A DNA stretch of 36,782 nucleotides, from NCBI GenBank assembly GCA_937926875.1, contig CALBAX010000005.1:1-36782 (forward strand), given 5' to 3'. This document shows, piece after piece, positions 9,418 through 16,895 of the stretch (position 1 is its first letter; every line of letters begins with the position of its first letter). Made by a program: the position numbers and the translations under genes. Under the pieces are notes generated by a model. The model made no database searches and had not been told where the DNA came from. It worked only from the letters and a program-made list of their open reading frames with translations. This stretch comes from an uncultured Desulfovibrio sp. Lineage in GTDB: Bacteria; Desulfobacterota; Desulfovibrionia; Desulfovibrionales; Desulfovibrionaceae.

Positions 9418-12395
9418 GCAGCCCCTTCCATATCTTTTCCTGGCAGCGCCCCTTCCTGCCTGCCCTGAAACAGGCCACCGACCTCTGGAGCGGCGGACGG
9501 CCCGGTGATGCCGTCATCATCGTCCCCCACAACCGTCCGTGGCGCTATCTCGTGGACATCTATGCCGCTGCCGGGACCACCGGCCTGCTGCCCAAGGTCC
9601 TTTCCCTGCCGGACATGGTGCGCCTGTGGCGCATGCATGCCGGCCCCGTACCGCTGCGCACGGCCTGCCTGCTGGACAGGGTGGCCCTGCTGCGGGGCTG
9701 TGTCCTCGAACTGGCCGATGAAGACCATGAGCTGGAAAAACGCTTCGGCGATCTGGCCCCGGGCGCCTTCCTGCCCTGGGGAATCCGCCTGGCCAGCCTG
9801 CTGGAAGAGCTGCTGGGCCAGAACATGGTCACCGACGACCTGCCCTTCGTCGATGAGGTGAGCCCCCCGGCCGCGGCCCTGCTGGGCGCCCTGGGGCGCA
9901 TCCGTGACGCCTACGTGGCGGCGCTGGCCCAGAAGGGCTGGACCACGCCGGGCCATGACTTCTGGCTGGCCGCCCGCCATGCGGAGGCCATCCCCGACCT
10001 GCTGCGCCCGGCGGACGGACATCCCGTGCTGCTGGCCGGCTTTTCCCTGCTCACCGAGACCGAGGACATCCTGCTCCGCAGCCTCTGGCAGGCCGGCGCC
10101 CGCGTCTGCCTGCACACGGATCCGGCCCTGGCCCGGCATGGCGAGGATGGGCGGCCGCCCGTGCACTGGGCCTGCCAGGAACACGTCCAGTGGTTGCAGC
10201 GCTGGCAGGCCACGGCCCGGCCCTGGGAGGCGGACACCCCCTCCCCGGCAGACGGCGCGCAGAAATGGCATTATTTCGCGGGCTACGACCTCCACTCCCA
10301 GCTCAAGGCCCTGCAACAGGATCTGGATGCCCCTTCGGAGGCCTCCACGGCCATCCTGCTGACCCACGGCGACCTTCTGCTGCCCGTGCTGCATCACCTG
10401 CCGGACAAGGAAGTCAACATCTCCATGGGCTACCCCCTGGACCGCTCGCCCCTTTTCCATCTGCTGGACAGCCTGTTCCGCCTGCATGAAGGCCGGGACA
10501 AGGACGGGCTCTTTTACTGGCGCCATCTGCTGGCCTGCCTGCGCCATCCCTACCTGGGCATGTTGCAGGCCACCGCTCCAGAAGGGGAAACAGACAGGGG
10601 GCAGCCCCTGCGGCCCCTGCTGCGCCGCCTGGAACGCCGCATCCGCAGCGGCAGGCGTCTGGTGGCCCTGGACGACCTGCTGGACGCCCTGGCCGAAGGC
10701 AAAGGATGTACGGATGGACCGGCTGGGCCGGAGGGGGCCCTTCCGGCCCCCAGTCCCGGACGCGCCCTGCTGGAAGAGCTGCTGCGCCTGCTGCTGGAAG
10801 ATTTCGGCAACGTCACCACCCTGGCCGGTCTGGCCGGGGCCCTGCTGCGCCTGAGCGACTTCCTGACCCGCCACGGCCAGGCCGTCTGGGAGCACTTTCC
10901 CCTGGATGCCGAGGCCCTGTACCGGCTGGTACGCCACTGCGTGCCGGAATTGCAGCACAATGCCCTGTCCGGCGAGGGGATGGCCCCCCGCCTCCTGCAC
11001 GGTCTGGCCCGCCAGCTGCTGCAACAGCAGCGCATCCCCTTCGAGGCCGACCCGCTGGGCGGCGTGCAGGTGCTGGGTATGCTGGAAAGCCGTCTGCTCC
11101 AGTTCGACCGCATCTTCATCGTCGATGCCACCGATGACGTCCTGCCCGGCGCGCCCGGCCAGGATCCCCTGTTGCCGGACAGCCTGCGCCGCATCCTCGG
11201 CCTGCCCGATGCCCGCCGCCGGGAACGGGCGGCCTCCCACACGCTCTACCGGCTCTGTGCCTGCGCCCGTGAAGTCCATTTTTACTGGCAGGAGAGCCAG
11301 GGACGCTCAGGGCTCATGGACAGCAAGAAAGCCCGCAGCCGCTTTGTGGAACAGCTCATCTGGGCGCACGAACAGCGTACCGGGGCCATCCTCAAGCCGG
11401 GCACGCCGCCGCTGGCTGTGGCCACCTGCGCCGTGGCCCCCATGCCGCCCCGCGAACTTTCCCTGAAGCGGAACCAGGCCCTGCAGGATGCCATGCGGGC
11501 CTTTCTGGCCGCGCCCATCTCTCCCACGGCCCTGGATACCTATCTGCATTGTCCGCTGTCCTTCGTCTGGAAGCATCTGTGCCGTTTCCGGCCTGTCCAG
11601 GAAGTCAACGAGAAGGACGATCCGGCAGAAGTGGGCTCCGTGCTGCACGATGTGCTGCAACAGCTCTACCGCCCGTATCGCGGCAAACCGGTGGGGGCCG
11701 GGACCTTCGACATGGCCGTCATGCGCGCCGAGCTGCAGCATCAGATAGAAAAGCACGACCTGCGGACCCAGCTGCCGCCCGACAGCCTGATGATGTTCTC
11801 CATGGCGGCCCCGCGCCGTCTGGAGGAGTACCTTTGCAACCAGCCGGACGCCACCATCCTGGAGCTGGAATATCCCCTGACCCAGGTCATCAGCTGCAAC
11901 GGCCGGGAGTATACGCTCAAGGGACGTCTGGACAGGCTGGACAGACGGGAAGACGGCCTTTGCATCGTGGACTACAAGACCGGCATCATCAACAGCCCTG
12001 CCGGGGCACTCTGGGACGACGAGGCCCTGTTCCTCCAGATGGCGCAGGTCCGGGACGCACGACTCCCTCTGGAGGATCGCCGCCGGCTGGCCGCCGGGGC
12101 TTTCGACCAGCTGGCCGAGAAGCTGCGCATGATCCAGCTGCCCGCCTACCTGTGCATGCTGCACGCCGCCGGCCTCACCGAGCTGCACGACGCGGCCCTT
12201 GTGGAGCTGCGCGACAAGGGCCGGGAATACTGGCTGTTCGGCCCCAGGCTGGATCTGGACAATCAGGAACGCATCCGCCAGTGTTTCGACGTCCTCTCCC
12301 TGCTGCTCTGGCATATGGAGCACGGCCCGGAATTCACCGGCCGCCCGGGCGAAGGCTGCCGCTGGTGCGACTATCAGGCACTTTGCCATGCCTGA
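9414..12395 (+). CDS. addB: AddB-type subunit with Fe-S PD-(D/E)XK nuclease
   Basis: Second subunit of the AddAB-type nuclease, 993 aa. The C-terminal nuclease domain shows GSVLHDV (catalytic His region), LKGRLDRLD and VDYKTG (about residue 855). The four cysteines that bind an iron-sulfur staple in AddB are present: C713 in YLHCPLSF, and C982, C985 and C991 in the last 12 residues with the expected C-x2-C-x5-C spacing. The N-terminal half keeps a helicase-like outline but has no GxxGxGK[ST] loop at its start, unlike Bacillus AddB, so it probably acts as a non-motor, Chi-scanning-type scaffold (inference). The start overlaps the addA stop as ATGA, indicating coupling and equal stoichiometry. 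Confidence 0.88.
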   Translation: MSSPFHIFSWQRPFLPALKQATDLWSGGRPGDAVIIVPHNRPWRYLVDIYAAAGTTGLLPKVLSLPDMVRLWRMHAGPVPLRTACLLDRVALLRGCVLELADEDHELEKRFGDLAPGAFLPWGIRLASLLEELLGQNMVTDDLPFVDEVSPPAAALLGALGRIRDAYVAALAQKGWTTPGHDFWLAARHAEAIPDLLRPADGHPVLLAGFSLLTETEDILLRSLWQAGARVCLHTDPALARHGEDGRPPVHWACQEHVQWLQRWQATARPWEADTPSPADGAQKWHYFAGYDLHSQLKALQQDLDAPSEASTAILLTHGDLLLPVLHHLPDKEVNISMGYPLDRSPLFHLLDSLFRLHEGRDKDGLFYWRHLLACLRHPYLGMLQATAPEGETDRGQPLRPLLRRLERRIRSGRRLVALDDLLDALAEGKGCTDGPAGPEGALPAPSPGRALLEELLRLLLEDFGNVTTLAGLAGALLRLSDFLTRHGQAVWEHFPLDAEALYRLVRHCVPELQHNALSGEGMAPRLLHGLARQLLQQQRIPFEADPLGGVQVLGMLESRLLQFDRIFIVDATDDVLPGAPGQDPLLPDSLRRILGLPDARRRERAASHTLYRLCACAREVHFYWQESQGRSGLMDSKKARSRFVEQLIWAHEQRTGAILKPGTPPLAVATCAVAPMPPRELSLKRNQALQDAMRAFLAAPISPTALDTYLHCPLSFVWKHLCRFRPVQEVNEKDDPAEVGSVLHDVLQQLYRPYRGKPVGAGTFDMAVMRAELQHQIEKHDLRTQLPPDSLMMFSMAAPRRLEEYLCNQPDATILELEYPLTQVISCNGREYTLKGRLDRLDRREDGLCIVDYKTGIINSPAGALWDDEALFLQMAQVRDARLPLEDRRRLAAGAFDQLAEKLRMIQLPAYLCMLHAAGLTELHDAALVELRDKGREYWLFGPRLDLDNQERIRQCFDVLSLLLWHMEHGPEFTGRPGEGCRWCDYQALCHA

Positions 12396-12409
12396 CAGAG
12401 ACAGCGGCC

Positions 12410-12438
12410 TTGTGAAAACAGGTTTTTTCTGGTACTTA
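12410..12438 (+). promoter_or_regulatory. Weak candidate promoter before the nitronate monooxygenase gene
   Basis: TTGTGA (12410-12415), 17-bp spacer, TACTTA (12433-12438), in the only AT-rich part of the 113-nt gap after addB. The -10 is poor. No convincing terminator for addB was found. Confidence 0.25.
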
Positions 12439-12508
12439 TTTCCGAAAACTGATTTCAATACCGCCCCTTGAGGGCTTTACCTTATAGCGCCATGTTGGAG
12501 GTTGCATC

Positions 12509-13639
12509 ATGGCTTTTCCTTCTTTGTCCATTGGAGACCTGACCGCTAAAATGCCCATCGTCCAAGGCGGCATGGGTGTTGGCATTTCCCTTTCCGGCCT
12601 CGCCTCTGCTGTTGCCAATCAGGGCGGCATCGGCGTCATCGCCGGAGCCATGATCGGGATGAAAGAACCCGACGTGGCCAAAAATCCCATCGAAGCCAAC
12701 CTGCGCGCCCTGCGCCAGGAGCTGAACAAGGCCCGGGAAAAGACCCAGGGCATCATCGGCGTCAACATCATGGTGGCGCTGACCACGTTCAGCCAGATGG
12801 TGCGCACGGCCATCGAAAGCCGTGCCGACATCATCTTTTCCGGCGCCGGTCTGCCCCTGGAGATGCCCAAGCATCTCCTGCAGGCCTGCGAAGAAAAAAA
12901 GGAAGAGTTCAAGACCAAGCTGGTCCCCATCGTCTCTTCCGCCCGCGCGGCGACCCTGATCGCCCGCAAGTGGCTCTCCCGCTTCGACTACCTGCCCGAT
13001 GCCTTCGTGGTGGAAGGTCCCAAGGCCGGCGGCCATCTCGGCTTCAAGCGTGAAGAGATCAACGACCCGAACTTCGCCCTGGAAGTCCTGGTCCCCCAGG
13101 TGGTCGAGGCCGCCAAGCGCCTTGAAGACCAGAAAGGCCGTGCCGTGCCCGTCATCGCCGCCGGCGGCATCTACACCGGCGAAGACATCAAAAAATTCCT
13201 CGACCTCGGCGCTTCCGGCGTCCAGATGGGCACCCGCTTCGTGGCCACCAAGGAATGTGATGCCGACGAACGCTTCAAGCAGAGCTACATCGCTGCCCGC
13301 GAAGAAGACATCACCATCATCAAAAGTCCGGTGGGCATGCCCGGCCGCGCCCTGCAGAACGACTTCATCGAGGCCGCCCGGCAGGGCAACAAAAAACCCT
13401 TCAAATGCGTCTTCCACTGCGTGCATACCTGCGACCAGGAAAAGACGCCCTACTGTATCGCCCAGGCCCTCATCAGCGCCATGAAGGGCAACCTGGAACG
13501 CGGTTTCGCCTTCTGCGGCGCCAATGTGGCCCGGGTCAACAGCATCGTCTCCGTCAAGGAACTGATGGAATCCTTGCAGCAGGAATTCGACCAGACCATC
13601 AGCAAGGGCAAGCAGACCCTGCAGGGCCTGCTGAAGTAG
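12509..13639 (+). CDS. Nitronate monooxygenase / 2-nitropropane dioxygenase family flavoprotein
   Basis: A 376-aa FMN-binding TIM-barrel protein of the NPD family. The N-terminus MPIVQGGMGVGISL is the family start motif. EGPKAGGHLG (about residue 170), AAGGIYTGEDI (about 213-223) and GVQMGTRFVAT (about 235) form the FMN phosphate site. A Cys-containing segment with CVFHCVHTCD follows (about 297-306), and FCGANVARVN near the end is typical of this subgroup. Members oxidise alkyl nitronates; FabK enoyl-ACP reductase is a related alternative, but no fatty-acid genes adjoin, so the substrate is open. GGAGG (12497-12501) precedes the ATG. It is followed by a strong terminator and appears monocistronic. 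Confidence 0.88.
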   Translation: MAFPSLSIGDLTAKMPIVQGGMGVGISLSGLASAVANQGGIGVIAGAMIGMKEPDVAKNPIEANLRALRQELNKAREKTQGIIGVNIMVALTTFSQMVRTAIESRADIIFSGAGLPLEMPKHLLQACEEKKEEFKTKLVPIVSSARAATLIARKWLSRFDYLPDAFVVEGPKAGGHLGFKREEINDPNFALEVLVPQVVEAAKRLEDQKGRAVPVIAAGGIYTGEDIKKFLDLGASGVQMGTRFVATKECDADERFKQSYIAAREEDITIIKSPVGMPGRALQNDFIEAARQGNKKPFKCVFHCVHTCDQEKTPYCIAQALISAMKGNLERGFAFCGANVARVNSIVSVKELMESLQQEFDQTISKGKQTLQGLLK

Positions 13640-13661
13640 CACCCGCCCTGTCTGCCACCTT

Positions 13662-13688
13662 GGGGCCGGCCCTGCCGGCCCCTTTTTT
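13662..13688 (+). terminator. Intrinsic terminator after the nitronate monooxygenase gene
   Basis: Perfect 9-bp GC stem GGGGCCGGC / GCCGGCCCC with a 3-nt loop, then TTTTTT (13683-13688). Confidence 0.93.
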
Positions 13689-13702
13689 GCCCCTGGAGGA
13701 TC

Positions 13703-14182
13703 ATGGACGACACCCTTCCCCTGGTGGACAGCGACACGCTGCCCGCTGCTGAAAAAAAAAGCCTTCGGGACAGCCATCCCCTGTACGGACGCATGAACGG
13801 CGAAGTGATCTGGATGGCCTATGAAGAACTGGGCTGTGATGCCGAGGCCTGCGCCACGGGCATGGACGCCGAGCTGGCGCTGCGCCGCCGCACCATCAGC
13901 CTCATGGCCACGCTGGAACGGGCCCCGCATGCCTGCTGCGTGCTGGAGCTGCCGGATGCCCCCTGTGCTTCCTGTACCGCCTGTCCGGATCTGGCGCGCC
14001 TTTCCATCGACGCCGCGACACCGCAGTGGCGGCAATGGCTGCCCCCCTATGCCATCGGCTGCCGGGTCCATGCCCGCCTGCTGTCGCACAAGGAAGCCGG
14101 CCAGGCGGGGTGCCGCCCCCCGGAGGGGGCCGATCTTCCCCGGCGCCGGATGCTCTGCCCGTGCCTGACGCCCGGAACGTAG
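13703..14182 (+). CDS. Cysteine-rich protein of unknown function (159 aa)
   Basis: I do not recognise a family. GGAGG (13696-13700) lies just upstream of the ATG at 13703, supporting a real gene although it begins only 15 nt after a strong terminator. The product has about a dozen cysteines, several clustered: CDAEAC near residue 45, ACC near 75, then CASCTAC with spacings CxxCxxC near 90-96, and CPC close to the C-terminus. Such spacing suggests zinc or Fe-S binding, but no known signature is complete. It has no signal peptide or membrane segment. Its Ala/Arg/Pro-rich end might be poorly ordered. No neighbour gives a functional hint. Confidence 0.65.
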   Translation: MDDTLPLVDSDTLPAAEKKSLRDSHPLYGRMNGEVIWMAYEELGCDAEACATGMDAELALRRRTISLMATLERAPHACCVLELPDAPCASCTACPDLARLSIDAATPQWRQWLPPYAIGCRVHARLLSHKEAGQAGCRPPEGADLPRRRMLCPCLTPGT

Positions 14183-14213
14183 CCCGCAGCAAAGAAATTT
14201 GGGCTTTTCCCGG

Positions 14214-14241
14214 AAAAAAGCTTGCCTTTTGGGCAAAGCTT
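14214..14241 (-). terminator. Possible minus-strand intrinsic terminator
   Basis: On the minus strand AAGCTTTGCCC (14241-14231), loop AAAA, GGCAAGCTT, then TTTTTT ending at 14214; one bulged base. No annotated minus-strand gene feeds it, so it may end an antisense transcript from the rpmB region or simply be a hairpin. Confidence 0.4.
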
Positions 14242-14285
14242 GGGTAAAGGAACTGCTTGCGCGGCCATGCTGGATGCATGGCTCA

Positions 14286-14314
14286 TTGCCTGCGCAATGC
14301 GCGGCCGCTGTTAC
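14286..14314 (+). promoter_or_regulatory. Weak candidate promoter for rpmB
   Basis: TTGCCT (14286-14291), 17-bp spacer, TGTTAC (14309-14314). It overlaps a set of inverted repeats (14261-14308), so that segment may be either a promoter or a leader RNA. Confidence 0.25.
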
Positions 14315-14368
14315 CCGGCTTTGCCGCATAAACGATACACACAGTTTTCTGCATATACGGAGGACACC

Positions 14369-14581
14369 ATGAGCAAAGAATGCGATTTCTGCGGCAAAAA
14401 GCCCCAGGTCGGCAATCTTGTCAGCCATTCCAACATCAAGACCAAGCGCCGCTTCAACCCCAACCTGCAGCGCGTGCGTCATCAGTTCGCTGACGGCACC
14501 GTGCGCACCCTGACCGTGTGCACCCGCTGCCTGCGCTCCGGCGTGGTGACCAAGCCCGCCGCCCGCGCCAAGCAGGACTAA
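14369..14581 (+). CDS. rpmB: 50S ribosomal protein L28 (zinc-binding form)
   Basis: Protein of the large ribosomal subunit, 70 aa. MSKECDFCGKKPQVGN is the usual L28 N-terminus. C5, C8, C51 and C54 form two CxxC pairs, so this is the C+ zinc-ribbon paralogue type rather than the cysteine-free form. The basic central part (KTKRRFNPNLQ) binds rRNA. The ATG at 14369 follows GGAGG (14359-14363). An in-frame upstream extension to 14222 has no ribosome site and is rejected. A strong terminator lies 16 nt downstream, and the 186 nt before the gene contain several hairpins discussed separately. Confidence 0.96.
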   Translation: MSKECDFCGKKPQVGNLVSHSNIKTKRRFNPNLQRVRHQFADGTVRTLTVCTRCLRSGVVTKPAARAKQD

Positions 14582-14597
14582 CTTGTTTTTTGCCCGC

Positions 14598-14632
14598 AAA
14601 GCCCCGGTTGCAGCCGCAATCGGGGCTTTTTT
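14598..14632 (+). terminator. Intrinsic terminator of rpmB
   Basis: 14-bp stem AAAGCCCCGGTTGC / GCAATCGGGGCTTT with one G-T pair and a 4-nt loop, running into TTTTTT. It ends only 3 nt before the rhomboid start codon. Confidence 0.93.
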
Positions 14633-14635
14633 GCT

Positions 14636-15604
14636 ATGAAGCCCCGCCTTCTGCGTCTGCCTGCCCCTTTTGCGGGATACTGGCATGTCCAGCGTCGCCC
14701 GCGTCCCCTGCCTTCCCACTGGCGTTCCCTCACCGGCGCCGCGGGCATCACTTCCTACAGCCAGCGTCAGGAAATGATCCTCGTGCTCAGTGCCTGCGGT
14801 CTGCCCCATCAGCTCTGGCGCTTCCGCCAAAAAGAATACATCTATGTGCCTGCCCTGCTGGAAGGCCTGGCCCGGCGGGAATTGCAGCACTTCCATGCGG
14901 AAAAGCAGCGCCCCCCGGCCCCCCGTGGCCTGCCGCCCGCGCTCCATGGCCGCTGCCGGCTGGCTGCCCTCCCCCTGCTGCTGCTCGTTCTCTGGCACGG
15001 CCTGCGTAGCGGCTGGTGGCCGCTGCCCGACGGCCTGCCCCTCCCGCTGGGCTGGGAGCAGGCCGGAGCCCTGGACAATGTCCGTCTGCGCATCTACGGC
15101 GAATGGCATCGCCTGTTCACGGCCCTTACCCTCCATGCCGACGCGGCCCATCTGGCCGGCAATGTCCTGCTGGGCGGCATCATGCTGCCCCTGCTGGCCC
15201 GGCTGACGGGCCCGGGCCGGGCCCTGCTGCTGACAGTGCTGGGCGGCGGGCTCGGCAATCTGCTCACTGTGGCGCTGCGGCGGGAATTCGTCCTCAGCCT
15301 GGGCTTTTCCACGGCGGTCTTCGCGGCCATCGGGGCCCTGGCCGGTTATATGGTCCTGCACCATGAAAGCAAGCGCTACCTGCCACTGGCGGCCGGGGTG
15401 GGCATCCTGGCCATGTGGGGCATGGGGGAAGGGAATGTGGACTACCTAGCCCATATCTGCGGTCTGGCGGCCGGGATGGCCCTCGGTTTCTGGGAGGCCC
15501 TGCGCACCAAGCGACGCTGGCCTGGCCTGCCGCAATGGCTGTCCGCCCTGCTGGCCCTGGCAATCCCCATGCTGGCCTGGATGCGGGCCTTCCAGCAGGG
15601 ATGA
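14636..15604 (+). CDS. Rhomboid-family intramembrane serine protease
   Basis: A 322-aa membrane protein. A soluble N-terminal region of about 100 residues (RPLPSHWRSLTG, ILVLSACGLPH) precedes six or so hydrophobic helices. The rhomboid core shows HADAAHLAGNVLLGG (oxyanion His/Asn loop), the catalytic Ser225 in GFSTAVF, and the catalytic His273 in AHICGLAAGMALG, so the dyad is intact. It should cleave transmembrane substrates within the cytoplasmic membrane; the substrate is unknown. The start is uncertain: ATG at 14636 lies 3 nt past the rpmB terminator with no recognisable ribosome site, but no better in-frame start is available before about residue 48. Confidence 0.85.
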   Translation: MKPRLLRLPAPFAGYWHVQRRPRPLPSHWRSLTGAAGITSYSQRQEMILVLSACGLPHQLWRFRQKEYIYVPALLEGLARRELQHFHAEKQRPPAPRGLPPALHGRCRLAALPLLLLVLWHGLRSGWWPLPDGLPLPLGWEQAGALDNVRLRIYGEWHRLFTALTLHADAAHLAGNVLLGGIMLPLLARLTGPGRALLLTVLGGGLGNLLTVALRREFVLSLGFSTAVFAAIGALAGYMVLHHESKRYLPLAAGVGILAMWGMGEGNVDYLAHICGLAAGMALGFWEALRTKRRWPGLPQWLSALLALAIPMLAWMRAFQQG

Positions 15605-15651
15605 CGGAAATGGGGATCTTCGGGCGGCGCTGACACCAGAGGCAGCGCCGG

Positions 15652-15698
15652 AAAAAAGCTGCGGGTGCTGGCAATGCCGTGCACGACGCAGCTTTTTT
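15652..15698. terminator. Two-way intrinsic terminator between converging genes
   Basis: AAAAAAGCTGCG (15652-15663) and CGCAGCTTTTTT (15687-15698) form a 12-bp outer stem with A and T runs on both sides; inner GTGC/GCAC pairing extends it. It can end both the rhomboid transcript and the PTS operon on the other strand. Confidence 0.9.
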
Positions 15699-15744
15699 AT
15701 AGAGAAACGGTGGAGTGCCTGTCCCCGAAGGGGCCCGGCAGCTC

Positions 15745-16429
15745 CTAAAAAATGTCCAGCCTGGTCACGGCCAAAATACCGCAGACCGCCACGAACATCC
15801 CCATGAGGCAGGCGTATGCCCGGCGTGTGCGCAGGGAAAGGATGCCGCCCACCATGCTGGCGGCAAACAGCATGGGCCAGCTCATCTGCCCTTCAAAAAG
15901 GAATATCGCGTCCCCCAGCAGATCGCAGGCCAGCCACAGGACCGCATAGCACAGCATATAGAGCGAGAACTGCCAGGCAGCGCGCACCACGGCCCCCAGC
16001 GCCACAGCCTGTCCCGGCGTACAGCCGCGACCGGAAGAGAACGACGCCGTGACCAGATCCACCAGCGGATTGAAGGCCACCCGCTGATAGCGTTCTGCAT
16101 AGCTGGCGCCGTAGGCCGCGAATACTGCGAACATCAGGGGCGCAAGGAACTGATGGGCCTCAGACCAGCCCGGGATGATGGACAGGGGAAAAAGCAGCAG
16201 GAAGGCCAGGGTCCCGAAGGGGGGGACCACACTGCCCAAGGCGATGACATCGAGCCAGAGCAGCTCCACCACGATCCCCAGCGAGAGCGCGGGCTGCCAC
16301 TGGCCGGAGAGGGCGCCCAGCAGCAGGGCCCAGAACAGGGGCCTGTCAGCCAGCCTGAAAACACAGGAGGAACGGGCTACCCCCGCGAGGACAAAAAAAA
16401 AGCGTATTGCACGCCCAGACAGAGGGCAT
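15745..16429 (-). CDS. PTS mannose-family EIIC, reading frame interrupted at a nine-T run
   Basis: Membrane permease component of a mannose-type phosphotransferase system. The open part contains GIVVELLWLDVIALGSVVPP and several long hydrophobic helices typical of EIIC. The full N-terminus is out of frame. An ATG at 16429, overlapping the EIIB stop as TGATG, reads MPSVWACNTLFF and then needs one base fewer in the coding-strand T9 run (16401-16393) to continue as VLAGVARSSCVFRLADRP and the rest of EIIC, giving about 227 aa, a normal length. Without correction the longest usable frame starts at a GTG at 16272 and lacks the first helix. Either slippage, a recent mutation or a homopolymer read error is possible. 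No EIID gene follows. Confidence 0.7.
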
Positions 16430-16890
16430 CAGAGAAGCTGCTCATAGGCATCCCGGATTTTGTCGGAAGGCACGCAGCGGAAATCCAGCTCCACCTGCTG
16501 TTGCAGCATGGCCCGCAAGTCCTCCCTGTCCTGTTCGGAAAGGGCCACATGCGGGAAGACCTGGATCTTGCCCGGTGCGTAGTGCAGATTGCCGATATTG
16601 AGGGCCCGGATGGTGACGCCGCTCTCCAGGGCCCGACGGGCATCCTGGCAGTCGGCAAAGAGGACAAGGCTGCTCTCGCCGCAACAGGCCAGGGTCTCGG
16701 GCAGGGCATCCACCGGTACGAAGTGGATGGCCACCTGTTCCGGCACAGCCAGAGAGACGATCTGCTGCTGCAAAAGGTCCGCGGACATGGCGTCATTGGC
16801 AACTATCAGGTGCCGGGCGGCCACATAGGGCAACCAGCCTTCGATGACCTGCCCGTGCACCAGACGATTGTCCACTCTGAACCAGAGCAT
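16429..16890 (-). CDS. PTS mannose-family EIIB
   Basis: Cytoplasmic phosphocarrier of the mannose/fructose/sorbose PTS family, 153 aa. It starts MLWFRVDNRLVHGQ; His12 in the NRLVHGQ motif is the expected phosphorylation site that takes phosphate from EIIA. The remainder (VANDAMSADLLQ, ADCQDARRAL, LNIGNLHYAPGK) fits the family. The ATG at 16890 is chosen; an in-frame TTG at 16899 overlapping the EIIA stop is a possible alternative, and neither has a strong ribosome site, so coupling to EIIA translation is likely. The stop TGA shares its A with the ATG of the EIIC frame. Confidence 0.92.
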   Translation of the reverse strand: MLWFRVDNRLVHGQVIEGWLPYVAARHLIVANDAMSADLLQQQIVSLAVPEQVAIHFVPVDALPETLACCGESSLVLFADCQDARRALESGVTIRALNIGNLHYAPGKIQVFPHVALSEQDREDLRAMLQQQVELDFRCVPSDKIRDAYEQLL

Positions 16891-16895
16891 ACGGA

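Noticed and set aside
12509..13639. FabK-type enoyl-ACP reductase
   Set aside because: Related fold, but the C-terminal FCGANVARVN and lack of any fatty-acid synthesis neighbours favour the nitronate monooxygenase group; kept as an alternative only.
14222..14368. N-terminal extension of L28
   Set aside because: The extra residues do not match L28, and the ribosome site is placed for the ATG at 14369.
12482..15364. 960-aa open frame on the minus strand opposite nitronate monooxygenase, rpmB and rhomboid
   Set aside because: It spans three well-supported genes and two terminators, has no ribosome site or recognisable motif, and is expected from high-GC third codon positions.
16427..16434. Selenocysteine or programmed readthrough at the EIIB TGA to fuse EIIB with EIIC
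   Set aside because: The codon is a normal family end for EIIB and overlaps an ATG. The base-number problem in the T9 run explains the frame better, and no selenocysteine element is evident.
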